Assembly (NCBI RefSeq): GCF_003265995.1
Contig: NZ_MVJN01000001.1
Coordinates: 124,001 to 188,000, forward strand
Length of the DNA stretch: 64,000 nt
Reading direction: 5' to 3'
Source: Legionella quinlivanii
Lineage (GTDB): Bacteria > Pseudomonadota > Gammaproteobacteria > Legionellales > Legionellaceae
A program made the position numbers and the translations under genes. The notes beneath the pieces were generated by a model. That model did no database searches, was not told where the DNA came from, and saw nothing but the letters and a program-made list of their open reading frames with translations. Positions 36,058-44,769 of the stretch are shown piece after piece (the stretch's first letter is position 1; every line of letters begins with the position of its first letter).

Positions 36058-38514
36058 TTATTTTCGACCAGGGCTGTAATCGGGGGGTATTTCTTTATGT
36101 ATCTTTTGGCGTGTTCTTACTGGAGCGGCCCTCTCATTTGCTTGAATGGACGCAGGGGATTCGGTTTGGGGCAGCTCTTGCAAGTTCGATTCTTTTTTAG
36201 CTGCCTGCTTTCTTTTTTTGTTTTGTCCACTGAAAAACGTTGGGTCAGTATTGTGTCGGCCAGGAGTACGCTGGCGTTTAGCTTCTCTTGGTGGAACATT
36301 GCCCTCCTCCTTCGTCTGAGTTGTTGCAGGCGACGTTTCCTTGCTGCTCTTAAGCTTGTCATGCTGGGTCAATTCTTTCAATAGCTTATTAATCTCCGCC
36401 GAATAGACGAAGGATTTTTGTGCAATTTTATTCAGGATCACCTGGCAGTGCGCCCATTTTTCCTCTGCTATCAGTGAAGAAAATTTTTCAGAGGCGCTGT
36501 TTTTGTGATTAAGAAGTTTGGATAATGCGGACGGCCTCATATCCTTTATTAGCTCTTCAAGACAATCTGTCGTTTTTAGCCGCAATGCCCAGTCAAAAAC
36601 AGTCAGCCCATCATCATCTTCAAGCATGAGGTTGACTTTTTCTTTTCTGAATAATTCAATAATTTTTCGTCTTGATTTGGCATCACCGGAACTCACTCCA
36701 TAATATTCCCCGGCCATTACCATATGAAAACTGGATAAGCCAGCTCTTCGAGACTGCATGGCAGGATCCGCCTTCATTTTTAATAATGCCTCGACTCCTT
36801 CTGCGAGCCCCATATAGGAAGCTATCATTAAACTGCTGAGCCGCTCTGTGGTGCTATTCTCCTGCAATTCATTTTCGGGGGTGATAAACAAAACAGGAAG
36901 ATCCGGATGTTCGAGAGTTCTTACCTCCTTTTTCCCTGCCAGAATATCCGCTAAAGCGATGGGCAGAATAGCTTTTTCGACCACATCAAAATACAAACCA
37001 TTTAATTCACCAGGAGTCTCTTCGCTTTCCCCTTTATTATGAAATAAAACGGCTGTCTTTGAATATTCCTGCTGATATTTGTGAAGCAGTTGCTGTGAAT
37101 TATAGGGTCCATCGGAATGATGCAGGAAGACTCTTTGAATATCCCCATAATCATAGTCGTCTGAATAATTAACCAGGATCTGTTCTCCAGGCTCGATATC
37201 CCTTATCGCCATCACGACTATTTCAAAACTAACCTTTCCATCTTCTGTCCTGATTGGCCGCTTGCGAAATTCCGCATTCGGTGTATGTTTACTCTCATTG
37301 AAAAATCGGGCAACGTTTCCGGAAAGCCTGGCATCAATAATTGTTTTTGATTGGCCAAGCCGCATGAAATAATGCGTGTTCAGTTCCTCTTTTGGGAGGC
37401 TGTTTGCATCATCCTCAGTAATTTTCGCTCCCTCGTAGACACAGAAAATTTCTTTGGCTTTTATTCTTGTTCTGGCCAGAACGCCTTTCCCTCCGAATAA
37501 CAAATTGATACCAGTGACATCCAGTTTGGAGTCCAGATCGGCGTCATTATGCTTATAGGTAAAATTTTCCTCTGCAGCCAACTGCTTTTGATGGTCCTCG
37601 ATGTCCATATGAAATACCAGTGGTTCCTTAAAAGCTGATCCCGAAAGCCTGTCGAAATCAACTTCCTTATCTAATGAAACCAAAGGCGGGTTTTCTTTTG
37701 CAGGAGCAGTGATTTGATCTTCATCATCTATCTCTTCTATCACTTCCTTGATTTCCTGTACTTCTTGTTGAATGACAACCGAAGCCGCGCCTTTTTCTTC
37801 TATCGTTTCTCTTTCTTTAGTAATTGGTTGAGCAGGCGCAACAGGAGTTTGAGTCCTGGGGCTATTGAAAATAGCTATCATCTGAGGCGTATTAGCGTAC
37901 ACGGACTTCCACAGCTGCATATTGATTAAAAAAAGATGATTTGGTAATTGATAAAAAGAAGTCACCCTGTCGCCCTTTAACAGCTCCTTATCTTCTTCTG
38001 ATTCTACTTTTACCAGTTGCTCAGAATGATTTCTCGACAAAGTTTCCTTGGTACTGACTAAATCATATGCCATTGTTATCAGCGCTTTGGCGTGCAAAAG
38101 CTTTCCTTGAATCGACTCTTCTTTTATCCTGCTGCCTAAAGGCGTATTGCCTGGGAGACGTTTTACCGTGTCCATGGAAGCGGTAACAGTAATAGTTGAT
38201 TTAAGTAATCCCTCAGCCGCTTTCACAAGTGCAAAAAAAAGGCTGACTTTATCAAGAATGATTCTGCTAATCCTGTCATTTTGAACGACTAGAGGAATGG
38301 TTGATTTTAGCCCAGTGTAAAGCGAGATAATCTTCTGATAATCTGCACAGGCAGCATCTGTTAAATCCCAATCCTCTATTGCATAATGCTTTTTCAATTC
38401 ATAAAACACGATAAACTCGAGAATTGCTGAGATGGGTACTTCCGGGTGTTGTTTTGTTATTTCATCAACCACCTTGTCATCAAATGAAAGCGTGTCAATC
38501 ATAAATAAATCCAT
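36058..38514 (-). CDS. SET-domain/ankyrin protein with NLS-like tail, candidate nuclear-targeted Dot/Icm effector
   Basis: 818 residues; the ATG complementary to 38512-38514 is preceded by AAGG, and the frame also has a TTG one codon earlier. The first 330 residues are helical and unassigned, with an acidic EEIDDEDQ stretch. About 336-455 is a SET lysine-methyltransferase domain: GGKGVLARTRIKAKEIFCVY, THYFMRLG, IDARLSGNVARFFNESKHTP NAEF (the RFxNHSxxPN motif), IRDIEPGEQILVNYSDDY. About 560-660 looks like ankyrin repeats (SSLMIASYMGLAEGVEALLK). The tail has two basic clusters, AKRQRTPGRH and NKKRKQAAKK, like a bipartite nuclear localisation signal. L. pneumophila LegAS4/RomA has the same SET-ankyrin design and modifies host histones or rDNA chromatin. 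A similar role here is inference. Confidence 0.8.
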   Translation of the reverse strand: MDLFMIDTLSFDDKVVDEITKQHPEVPISAILEFIVFYELKKHYAIEDWDLTDAACADYQKIISLYTGLKSTIPLVVQNDRISRIILDKVSLFFALVKAAEGLLKSTITVTASMDTVKRLPGNTPLGSRIKEESIQGKLLHAKALITMAYDLVSTKETLSRNHSEQLVKVESEEDKELLKGDRVTSFYQLPNHLFLINMQLWKSVYANTPQMIAIFNSPRTQTPVAPAQPITKERETIEEKGAASVVIQQEVQEIKEVIEEIDDEDQITAPAKENPPLVSLDKEVDFDRLSGSAFKEPLVFHMDIEDHQKQLAAEENFTYKHNDADLDSKLDVTGINLLFGGKGVLARTRIKAKEIFCVYEGAKITEDDANSLPKEELNTHYFMRLGQSKTIIDARLSGNVARFFNESKHTPNAEFRKRPIRTEDGKVSFEIVVMAIRDIEPGEQILVNYSDDYDYGDIQRVFLHHSDGPYNSQQLLHKYQQEYSKTAVLFHNKGESEETPGELNGLYFDVVEKAILPIALADILAGKKEVRTLEHPDLPVLFITPENELQENSTTERLSSLMIASYMGLAEGVEALLKMKADPAMQSRRAGLSSFHMVMAGEYYGVSSGDAKSRRKIIELFRKEKVNLMLEDDDGLTVFDWALRLKTTDCLEELIKDMRPSALSKLLNHKNSASEKFSSLIAEEKWAHCQVILNKIAQKSFVYSAEINKLLKELTQHDKLKSSKETSPATTQTKEEGNVPPREAKRQRTPGRHNTDPTFFSGQNKKRKQAAKKESNLQELPQTESPASIQANERAAPVRTRQKIHKEIPPDYSPGRK

Positions 38515-38589
38515 CAATCTAATTGCCTTAAATTATAACACAAAGCAAAAAATTGGTACGATAAGTACTTAAAATATCAGAAGTGTTAT

Positions 38590-38710
38590 CTGTTGGAGAT
38601 CCCTCGCTTCGCTCGGGATGACCTGGGGTTTAGCTCGGATGACCTGGGTTTAGCTCGTATGACCTGGGTTTAGCTTGTATGACCTGGGTTTAGCTCGGAA
38701 TACCGAGGGT
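38590..38710. repeat. Truncated family A element followed by four tandem 20-21-base repeats
   Basis: A half palindrome (GGAGATCCCTCGCTTCGCTC) runs into four near-identical units of GATGACCTGGGTTTAGCTCG at 38617-38698. The first unit has one extra G, and later units start TATGACC. A decayed fifth (GAATACCGAGGGTTTACG) follows. The repeat unit begins with the right end of the family A element, suggesting slippage from it. It lies between the helicase stop (38711) and the start of the SET gene. Confidence 0.75.
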
Positions 38711-41700
38711 TTACGTTAGTAATCGACAAAACAAGTTAACTTGCTTAAGCTGCTCAAGTGAAACGGCACTCGCATCAGGTAGCGAAGGGGAGTAAACAAC
38801 GATTGCCAGACATTTAGCCCTTGATACCGCCACATTTAGCCGATTCTTATCCAGCAGAAAGTTTAAACCGCGTGGTGATTCTTCCCCATCACTGGCGCAC
38901 ATGCTAAGAAATACAATGGCTTCTTCCTGCCCCTGGAAGCGATCCACAGTTCCCACTTTGGCTTTTGGCCCTAAACTGAATTGAAGTTTATTGACCTGAT
39001 GATTATAGGGTGCCACAAATAACATATCGTTCCAGCTGATGGTTCTTCGTGTACCATCAGTTTCAATATAGGTTCGTCCGCATAATTGCTGAGCCAGTGT
39101 TTTAATAACCTCTACCTCTTCTTCACTCGCCTGAGTATTGCCTTCATGAACAACGGGCACCGCAATAATTCCCGCCTCTATATCTAAAATCCCTTCATAG
39201 GTTTCAGGCACTTCAACAATGCGTTTGTGATTAAAAGGCGCGGTCTCGAGTTTACCCTCATAAATCATTTCACTGATAAACGCATTGACAGCCGGGTGCA
39301 TACGATAGGTCGTACCAAGAAAAATACCGCATTCCTCTGAAATCGTAGGGCTATGATGGAGTAAATAATCCAGAATTGAAGAACCGCTTTCTTCCGGATG
39401 ATTTCCCTGACAAGGCTGCGGCAATTGCATCTGATCACCCATTAAAATAATATTACGGGCGGACTGACTCATTGCGATTAAATTAGCGACGCTCACCTGC
39501 CCTGCCTCATCAACAAACAGATAATCAAACTGCGCCTCCAATTCCACTCTGGAAAAGCCCCAGGCTGTTGAGCCGATAACGCAAGCGTCCTGCAGCTCAT
39601 CAATCATGTCCTTATTTTTTACCAGTTTAATATTTAATCGCTCCAGCATGCCATCGCTGTCCTTCGTGGAAACAAAATGCCCTTTAATCCCGTTTTCCTG
39701 ACAATATTCCGCGCTACAGCAAAGCAAGTGATTCAAGGCCTTGTAGGCATTCGAAGTCACTCCAATTTTCTTACCCTGCATCAGCAATTCAGCGATGATA
39801 TGTTTGGCAGTATACGTCTTCCCTGCTCCTGGCGGGCCCTGAATAACCAGATAACTGTTATCAAGATTTAAGACTGCATCAATTATTTGCTTTAATCGGG
39901 TTGCCGGATCATGGCTTGGCGCGATAGCCTGCCCCGGGAGTCTGTTTTTTATGCGCGGATAGGCTCGGCTTAAAAAATCCCCGATCGCCGTATTAAAGAG
40001 TTGATTCTCTATAAACCTGCTGGCCTGTGCATAAATTGCAGCAGGAATTGGATCGGGATTAATATAGTCATCCGGGATAAGCGTAATGGTTTCATCAAGA
40101 GCCTCCTTCATCTGCAGCGTGATAAATCCTTCATTAATTCGACTGCCTTCCTTTTCGAGAGTCACTTTCAGATTTCTTCCATCAGCACCCTTTTTCCCTA
40201 ACACATAATAAGAACTTGAATTGGCTTTGAACTCCTGCCTTGAGTCAAACTGGTATTCATAAGCCAGATTTCTTGACTTTGGTGTGGGTAAATAAGGCTC
40301 CTTCCCGGTTCGAGAGCATAAAGCCAGGCATTCAATATCTTCCAGCAGCTCTTCTTCATTCATGTCCATTCGTTCATACAACTTCCAGATTAGCGGTTTC
40401 CTTTCCCGACGATGGAACTCGAGACACCATGCGAGTAATCTCGCGATAGCGGCTTCTTCGGGCAGGCTCTTTTGTATCAGTGTTTCTGAATGATCCAGCA
40501 ATTCATTACGCAATGTAATCGCCTGTGTCACTGCCTCTTTAAGTTCAGGATCCACCAATTCATTGTTTCCGGAATAATTAATTCCAGCTGCTGATTGCCT
40601 GTCTCTTAACCAGTCCACCAGCTCCTGGGTTGAATCGCAATCATCGCGATTATAGTCCCGAATCGATTTCAGGATTTTCGAGGAATGCCAGTCATGGCCA
40701 TCAGGATTTTCTCGCCAATGCTCATAAACTGCCACTGAATCACCGCCACTCGCCACCTCAGTCTCTCTTTTGGGGCGATAAAGATGTTCTATATTTTTTA
40801 TTGAATAACGTGGCTCGCCCACCAGCAGTGCATTTTTCACAATTTTATATAAATCGACAAAAACCCCATTACGAAGCAGTTGATCCACCTCGTATTCGCA
40901 AATGCCATAACGTCCCATTAAACGACGGCAGGCACTGATTTCATAACTGGCATAATGATAGATGTGCATGGCGGGATCCTGAATCCATCGCTGGTACACC
41001 CATTGTATAAAGCGGTTAAAACAATCCTTTTCCTCTTCTGCGTCATGCGCCCAGAAATCCTTGTATTGTCTGCTGCCATCTTCAGCAAAATAAGTGACTC
41101 CCCAAAGGTATTCCAAACCGCCCTCATATAAGGGATCGCCCTCGATATCAAAAAACACATCGGTCTTACAGGCTGGCGGCAGTAAATAGAAACCCGTATC
41201 CTCAGGATGCTCCAGAATCCTGAACAAGGGAATTTCTTTATTTTGACTGGCCTTCTGAATAGCGGCCTGAGCTTTTAGACGCGCCAATGTTTGCCTGTTG
41301 ATTCCTTTCACATTATCTCCAGACTCAATCAGACTTTGCATGGTCGAAATCCCTGCTTTCTGCAGTTTTCTGATATGGGTTTTGCGAATATTGGCAACCT
41401 GGGCCAGATGATCCTGCTGGAAGAATATCTGCTTTGCATAGGCGCTCCATCGCTCATAAGAGCCTGACAGGGAAGGATCAGGACATTGATCAGGATTGAA
41501 CCCTGAGTGTGCCGCCAGAAATTTCTTTTTTAAATGCAGGTAATAATAAATATATTCCCTGAGTGCAAGACGTTTATGTTCTCCTGAACCCAAAGAAACA
41601 ACGATATTTTCCGGTCTTTTTCCCTGGATAGTTTCCAGCATTTCAGAATAACAGCAGAGCTGTAAAATAAACTCTGGCTTCACTGATTTTGCCAGCTTGC

Positions 41701-42094
41701 TGTCCCAGACTTCATAATGATAGTCACCCAATACGCTTTGTCCGGTGACCTTGACCAGAAAATCAGCACGCCCTTTGAACGGAATTAATGCCAGTGGAGC
41801 CTGATAAATTACATCAGCTCCAGCCCGCATCGCCTCGATGCTATCCTCTATACGATTGCTATCCGCGAGATTCGTCACACGAAGACCCTGGGCTTCAAAT
41901 TTCAGCAGTTCCCCTAATTCATGGAGCACTCCCTCTTTCTGCAAAACAGCAGTCATCGAATCATTGGCATCCGGCTCTGGAGATAGCTCAGGATGGGTTA
42001 CATGAAGATGCTCCATCCAGGAAGCGAAAGGACTTTTGCTAAAAAGACTTAAATCGGAAGGAGAGAAAATCAGTTCCCCGGCTTGCAGATGCAT
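38711..42094 (-). CDS. TM0106-type RecB-like nuclease fused to a Dna2/Upf1-type superfamily 1 helicase
   Basis: 1127 residues from the ATG complementary to 42092-42094, which has CGGAG just upstream. A longer frame to 42226 exists but its first 44 codons lie mostly in a repeat element. The N-terminal RecB-type nuclease has DYHYEVWDSKLAKSVKP and QLCCYSEML. A DEDD-like exonuclease segment follows (DVFFDIEGDPLYEGG, later DYNRDDCDSTQELVDWL). The C-terminal helicase has Walker A QGPPGAGKTYTAKHI, Walker B LFVDEAGQVS, GDQMQLPQP, TYRMHPAV, VDRFQGQEEAIV and NVAVSRAK. The family is thought to act in DNA or RNA processing, but its physiological role is not settled. It is downstream of the release-factor-like gene on the same strand. 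Confidence 0.88.
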   Translation of the reverse strand: MHLQAGELIFSPSDLSLFSKSPFASWMEHLHVTHPELSPEPDANDSMTAVLQKEGVLHELGELLKFEAQGLRVTNLADSNRIEDSIEAMRAGADVIYQAPLALIPFKGRADFLVKVTGQSVLGDYHYEVWDSKLAKSVKPEFILQLCCYSEMLETIQGKRPENIVVSLGSGEHKRLALREYIYYYLHLKKKFLAAHSGFNPDQCPDPSLSGSYERWSAYAKQIFFQQDHLAQVANIRKTHIRKLQKAGISTMQSLIESGDNVKGINRQTLARLKAQAAIQKASQNKEIPLFRILEHPEDTGFYLLPPACKTDVFFDIEGDPLYEGGLEYLWGVTYFAEDGSRQYKDFWAHDAEEEKDCFNRFIQWVYQRWIQDPAMHIYHYASYEISACRRLMGRYGICEYEVDQLLRNGVFVDLYKIVKNALLVGEPRYSIKNIEHLYRPKRETEVASGGDSVAVYEHWRENPDGHDWHSSKILKSIRDYNRDDCDSTQELVDWLRDRQSAAGINYSGNNELVDPELKEAVTQAITLRNELLDHSETLIQKSLPEEAAIARLLAWCLEFHRRERKPLIWKLYERMDMNEEELLEDIECLALCSRTGKEPYLPTPKSRNLAYEYQFDSRQEFKANSSSYYVLGKKGADGRNLKVTLEKEGSRINEGFITLQMKEALDETITLIPDDYINPDPIPAAIYAQASRFIENQLFNTAIGDFLSRAYPRIKNRLPGQAIAPSHDPATRLKQIIDAVLNLDNSYLVIQGPPGAGKTYTAKHIIAELLMQGKKIGVTSNAYKALNHLLCCSAEYCQENGIKGHFVSTKDSDGMLERLNIKLVKNKDMIDELQDACVIGSTAWGFSRVELEAQFDYLFVDEAGQVSVANLIAMSQSARNIILMGDQMQLPQPCQGNHPEESGSSILDYLLHHSPTISEECGIFLGTTYRMHPAVNAFISEMIYEGKLETAPFNHKRIVEVPETYEGILDIEAGIIAVPVVHEGNTQASEEEVEVIKTLAQQLCGRTYIETDGTRRTISWNDMLFVAPYNHQVNKLQFSLGPKAKVGTVDRFQGQEEAIVFLSMCASDGEESPRGLNFLLDKNRLNVAVSRAKCLAIVVYSPSLPDASAVSLEQLKQVNLFCRLLT

Positions 42095-42129
42095 GGAATA
42101 CTCCGGTTTATTAGATAAAGAAGCGTACG

Positions 42130-42301
42130 TCATCCTGAGCGTAGCGAAGGATCTCAAACTGCTTGGAACGGAGCCAGATTCAGGAGATCCTTCACTGCGT
42201 TCAGGATGACGGAGACGAACCACCACAACGTTAGGAGCTGGGTTGCTTCACTTCGTTGCAAAGACGACAGGTTAGTTTATTAGTTTTATTCATGCAACAA
42301 C
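42130..42301. repeat. Family A element followed by a family C fragment
   Basis: The A copy runs from about 42130 to 42212 (arms CGTCATCCTGAGCGTAGCG and GCGTTCAGGATGACG). Right next to it is a partial family C copy (TTGCTTCACTTCGTTGCAAAGACG, continuing to CATGCAACAACACC at about 42290). Only one arm of C is intact. The A copy supplies the misleading N-terminal codons in front of the helicase gene. Confidence 0.75.
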
Positions 42302-42317
42302 ACCTGACAAGCTGTGG

Positions 42318-42722
42318 CTAATCAAAAGACTGAGGCTTGGCTCTGGATTGTTTAAGTTGGCCCTGTCTGGACTTTTCGTCCAGCATTTTCTGCTTTGAGC
42401 GCCGTGAACGCCGCCTTTTCTGCCGCTTTAATTTTTCAATGTGCTGCTGCTTTTTTGATTTCTCATCGCTGATTAAGGCATTTAATTTTTCGCAGATTCT
42501 CATCCTGGCAAAATAGCGGTTGTCCTCGCGGCTTCGTGCATCCTGGCATTTGACCTCAATACCGGAGGGCAGATGTTTAAGATAAACCGTCGAAGCTGTT
42601 TTATGTAATTTTTGCCCGCCCTTGCCGCTGCCAATAATAAACTTTTCCTGCAAATCGCAGTCACTGATTCCAAGTCTTTCCATCCACTCGCTTAAACTGT
42701 TCCACTTGTCATTGTTAATCAT
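42318..42722 (-). CDS. Release-factor-like GGQ protein (ArfB/mtRF-R type ribosome rescue factor)
   Basis: 134 residues from the ATG complementary to 42720-42722 (MINNDKWNSLSEWMERLG). Twenty further upstream codons exist in frame but derive from a repeat element. The RF-1 domain is visible: FIIGSGKGGQKLHKTASTVY, then HLPSGIEVKCQDARS, REDNRYFARMRICEKL. The GGQ tripeptide is the peptidyl-tRNA hydrolysis motif. There is no stop-codon recognition domain, and the C-terminus is a long basic helix (KRQKRRRSRRSKQK), as in ArfB and mitochondrial mtRF-R/C12orf65, which enter stalled ribosomes or free large subunits. The pattern fits mtRF-R a little better. It follows the V-ATPase cluster across a tandem duplication. 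Confidence 0.82.
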   Translation of the reverse strand: MINNDKWNSLSEWMERLGISDCDLQEKFIIGSGKGGQKLHKTASTVYLKHLPSGIEVKCQDARSREDNRYFARMRICEKLNALISDEKSKKQQHIEKLKRQKRRRSRRSKQKMLDEKSRQGQLKQSRAKPQSFD

Positions 42723-42730
42723 AATTGTCT

Positions 42731-43002
42731 CAACGTCATCCTGAACGCAGTGAAGGATCTCCTGAATCTGGCTCCATTCCAAGCAGCTTGAGATCCTTCG
42801 CTACGCTCAGGATGACGTACCTGGGAGTTGCTCATTTTCTAAAGATAATTCGGCCAGCCCAATGATCAACGTCATCCTGAACGAAGTGAAGGATCTCCTG
42901 AATCTGGCTCCGTTCCAAGCAGCTTGAGAGCCTTCGCTACGCTTAGGATGACGTACCTGGGAGTTACTCATTTTCTAAAGACAATTCGGCCAGCTCAATG
43001 AT
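42731..43002. repeat. 136-bp tandem duplication of a family A element plus the 3' end of the V-ATPase A gene
   Basis: Two units, 42731-42866 and 42867-43002, differ at only a few positions. Each contains a family A palindrome (CAACGTCATCCTGAACG ... GATGACGTACCTGGGAGTT) followed by the reverse complement of the last codons of the V-ATPase A gene (complement of CTCATTTTCTAAAGA). The active gene end is in the right unit. In the left unit the stop TAA has become CAA, and one Glu codon has become Gly. The element terminus GTAACTCCCAG provides the TAA stop of the gene. Confidence 0.85.
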
Positions 43003-44769
43003 CTGCTGGTAATAATGGTTATATTGATCTGAATCAAGAGTCGAGTAATTCAGATTTTTAAGTAAACTGGTTAACTTGACGAAATAGTTTCGAGCCGTTT
43101 CTTTATCTTCAAACTCATAATCCTTATTCATTATATCAATAAGCAGGTTAAATAAAACTTTTTGTCTGGTAATCGGTGCAGAAACATCGACCGGATCATA
43201 GGCATCCTGCTGTAAATAAACCATATCAAGCATCAGCGATTTTTGGTAATCGATATAATCGGACATGGTGATGCCCTCTTCTCCAGTGACTTGCATCATA
43301 TTAAAAATGTCCTGTCCACGGTGCAATAAACTGCTTGCCTGTTCCACTTTCGCAATCCAGCCTGGCTCAAGATTATTTTCAAACCAGGATTTTAACTGCT
43401 CGACATAGCGTGACCAGGAAATCAAGGGATCAACCGCCGGGTAAAATCGTTTGTACGCACGATCATAACTTAAACCAAGAAACGTTTTCACCGCACTTAA
43501 TGTGGATTGGGTCACTGGCTCCTCAAAATTTCCCCCTGCCGGCGACACCGTTCCGACAATGGTTAAACTGCCAGTGGAATGATCAGGACATTCAACAATA
43601 CCAGCCCGCTCATACAATCCATGAATACTGCTATTTAAATAAGCCGGGAAACCTTCCTCGCCGGGTATTTCCTCCATACGACCCGAGGTTTCCCGCATCG
43701 CCTGCGCCCATCGGGACGTTGAGTCGGCAATCAGTAATACATTAAATCCCATCTGTCGATAATATTCACCCAGTGTGATGCCGGTATAAATAGACGCCTC
43801 CCTGGCCGCTACCGGCATGGAAGAGGTATTGCAAATAATAATGGTTCTATCCATCAGACTACCGCCTGATTTGGGATCAATTAATTTGGGGAATTCGGTG
43901 ATTGTTTCAACCACCTCTCCCGCCCTTTCGCCGCAGGCCACCACAATGACAATATCAACGTCTGAATAACGGGCTATTAAATTTTGCAAAACGGTTTTAC
44001 CCGCTCCGAAGGGGCCGGGAATACAAGCGGTTCCTCCTCTGGCAATCGGGAAAAACGTGTCAATCAATCGTAAACTGGTCATCATCGGTTCGGAGGGATA
44101 CAAGCGCTTAGTCAGATTTTTACGCATCAAAGCCTGAGATATTGACATCCGCACCGGCCATCGCTGAATCATACAGATTTCATGGCTGCGATTATCAGGA
44201 TCAACCAGTTTTGCAATCGGGGTTTCAACCGTAAAAGCACCTTGCTGTATCCACTCGACTCTGAGCTGACTTCCTAAATCAAAGGGAACCATAATTTTAT
44301 GGGTTAATCGGCCCTCCTGCACCAAACCAAGCACGCTGCCTGCCGAAACCATATCTCCTGATTTGACCGCGGCTGAAAAAACCCATTTCTTATTAAAATC
44401 GAGCGGGTTTTCGCGCACACCGCGAGGAAGAAAATACCCGTACTCCTCTGCAAAGTCCTTCAATGGATTTTGTAAACCGTCATAGACCATTCCAAGCAAT
44501 CCCGGACCTAAAACAACTGAAAGTTGTTTCCCGGTCTGTAGAACTGCATCACCCACTGCAATGCCATTGGTCTCCTCAAACACTTGCGCAATCGCCGTAT
44601 TGCCTCGGACATGAAGAATTTCCGCCATAATTTCTTCTTTATGTGCAGACTCCTCTTGTCGAGGGCAAATATAGATAATTTCATTTTTTACCAGTGCCTG
44701 CTCTCCTGTCCTTTCGAGATGGACAATTCCTTCCTGAATAGCAATGACTTTCGCTTGAGCAGTATTCAT
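42964..44769 (-). CDS. atpA: V/A-type ATPase catalytic subunit A
   Basis: 601 residues, usual length. The Walker A motif GPFGAGKTVLQN is at about 252-259, and the catalytic region ACGERAGEVVETITEFP and ADSTSRWAQAMRETSGRMEE are both present. The non-homologous insertion typical of V/A-type A subunits is visible (VPFDLGSQLRVEWIQQGAFT). It is the last gene of the ATPase cluster, overlapping the DUF2764 gene by four bases. Its stop codon comes from a family A element end. The enzyme couples ATP hydrolysis or synthesis to ion movement across the inner membrane. Confidence 0.92.
   Translation of the reverse strand: MNTAQAKVIAIQEGIVHLERTGEQALVKNEIIYICPRQEESAHKEEIMAEILHVRGNTAIAQVFEETNGIAVGDAVLQTGKQLSVVLGPGLLGMVYDGLQNPLKDFAEEYGYFLPRGVRENPLDFNKKWVFSAAVKSGDMVSAGSVLGLVQEGRLTHKIMVPFDLGSQLRVEWIQQGAFTVETPIAKLVDPDNRSHEICMIQRWPVRMSISQALMRKNLTKRLYPSEPMMTSLRLIDTFFPIARGGTACIPGPFGAGKTVLQNLIARYSDVDIVIVVACGERAGEVVETITEFPKLIDPKSGGSLMDRTIIICNTSSMPVAAREASIYTGITLGEYYRQMGFNVLLIADSTSRWAQAMRETSGRMEEIPGEEGFPAYLNSSIHGLYERAGIVECPDHSTGSLTIVGTVSPAGGNFEEPVTQSTLSAVKTFLGLSYDRAYKRFYPAVDPLISWSRYVEQLKSWFENNLEPGWIAKVEQASSLLHRGQDIFNMMQVTGEEGITMSDYIDYQKSLMLDMVYLQQDAYDPVDVSAPITRQKVLFNLLIDIMNKDYEFEDKETARNYFVKLTSLLKNLNYSTLDSDQYNHYYQQIIELAELSLENE

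Noticed and set aside
38617-38698. Direct repeats considered as a small CRISPR array
   Set aside because: Units are contiguous without spacers, there are no cas genes nearby, and the unit derives from a palindromic element.
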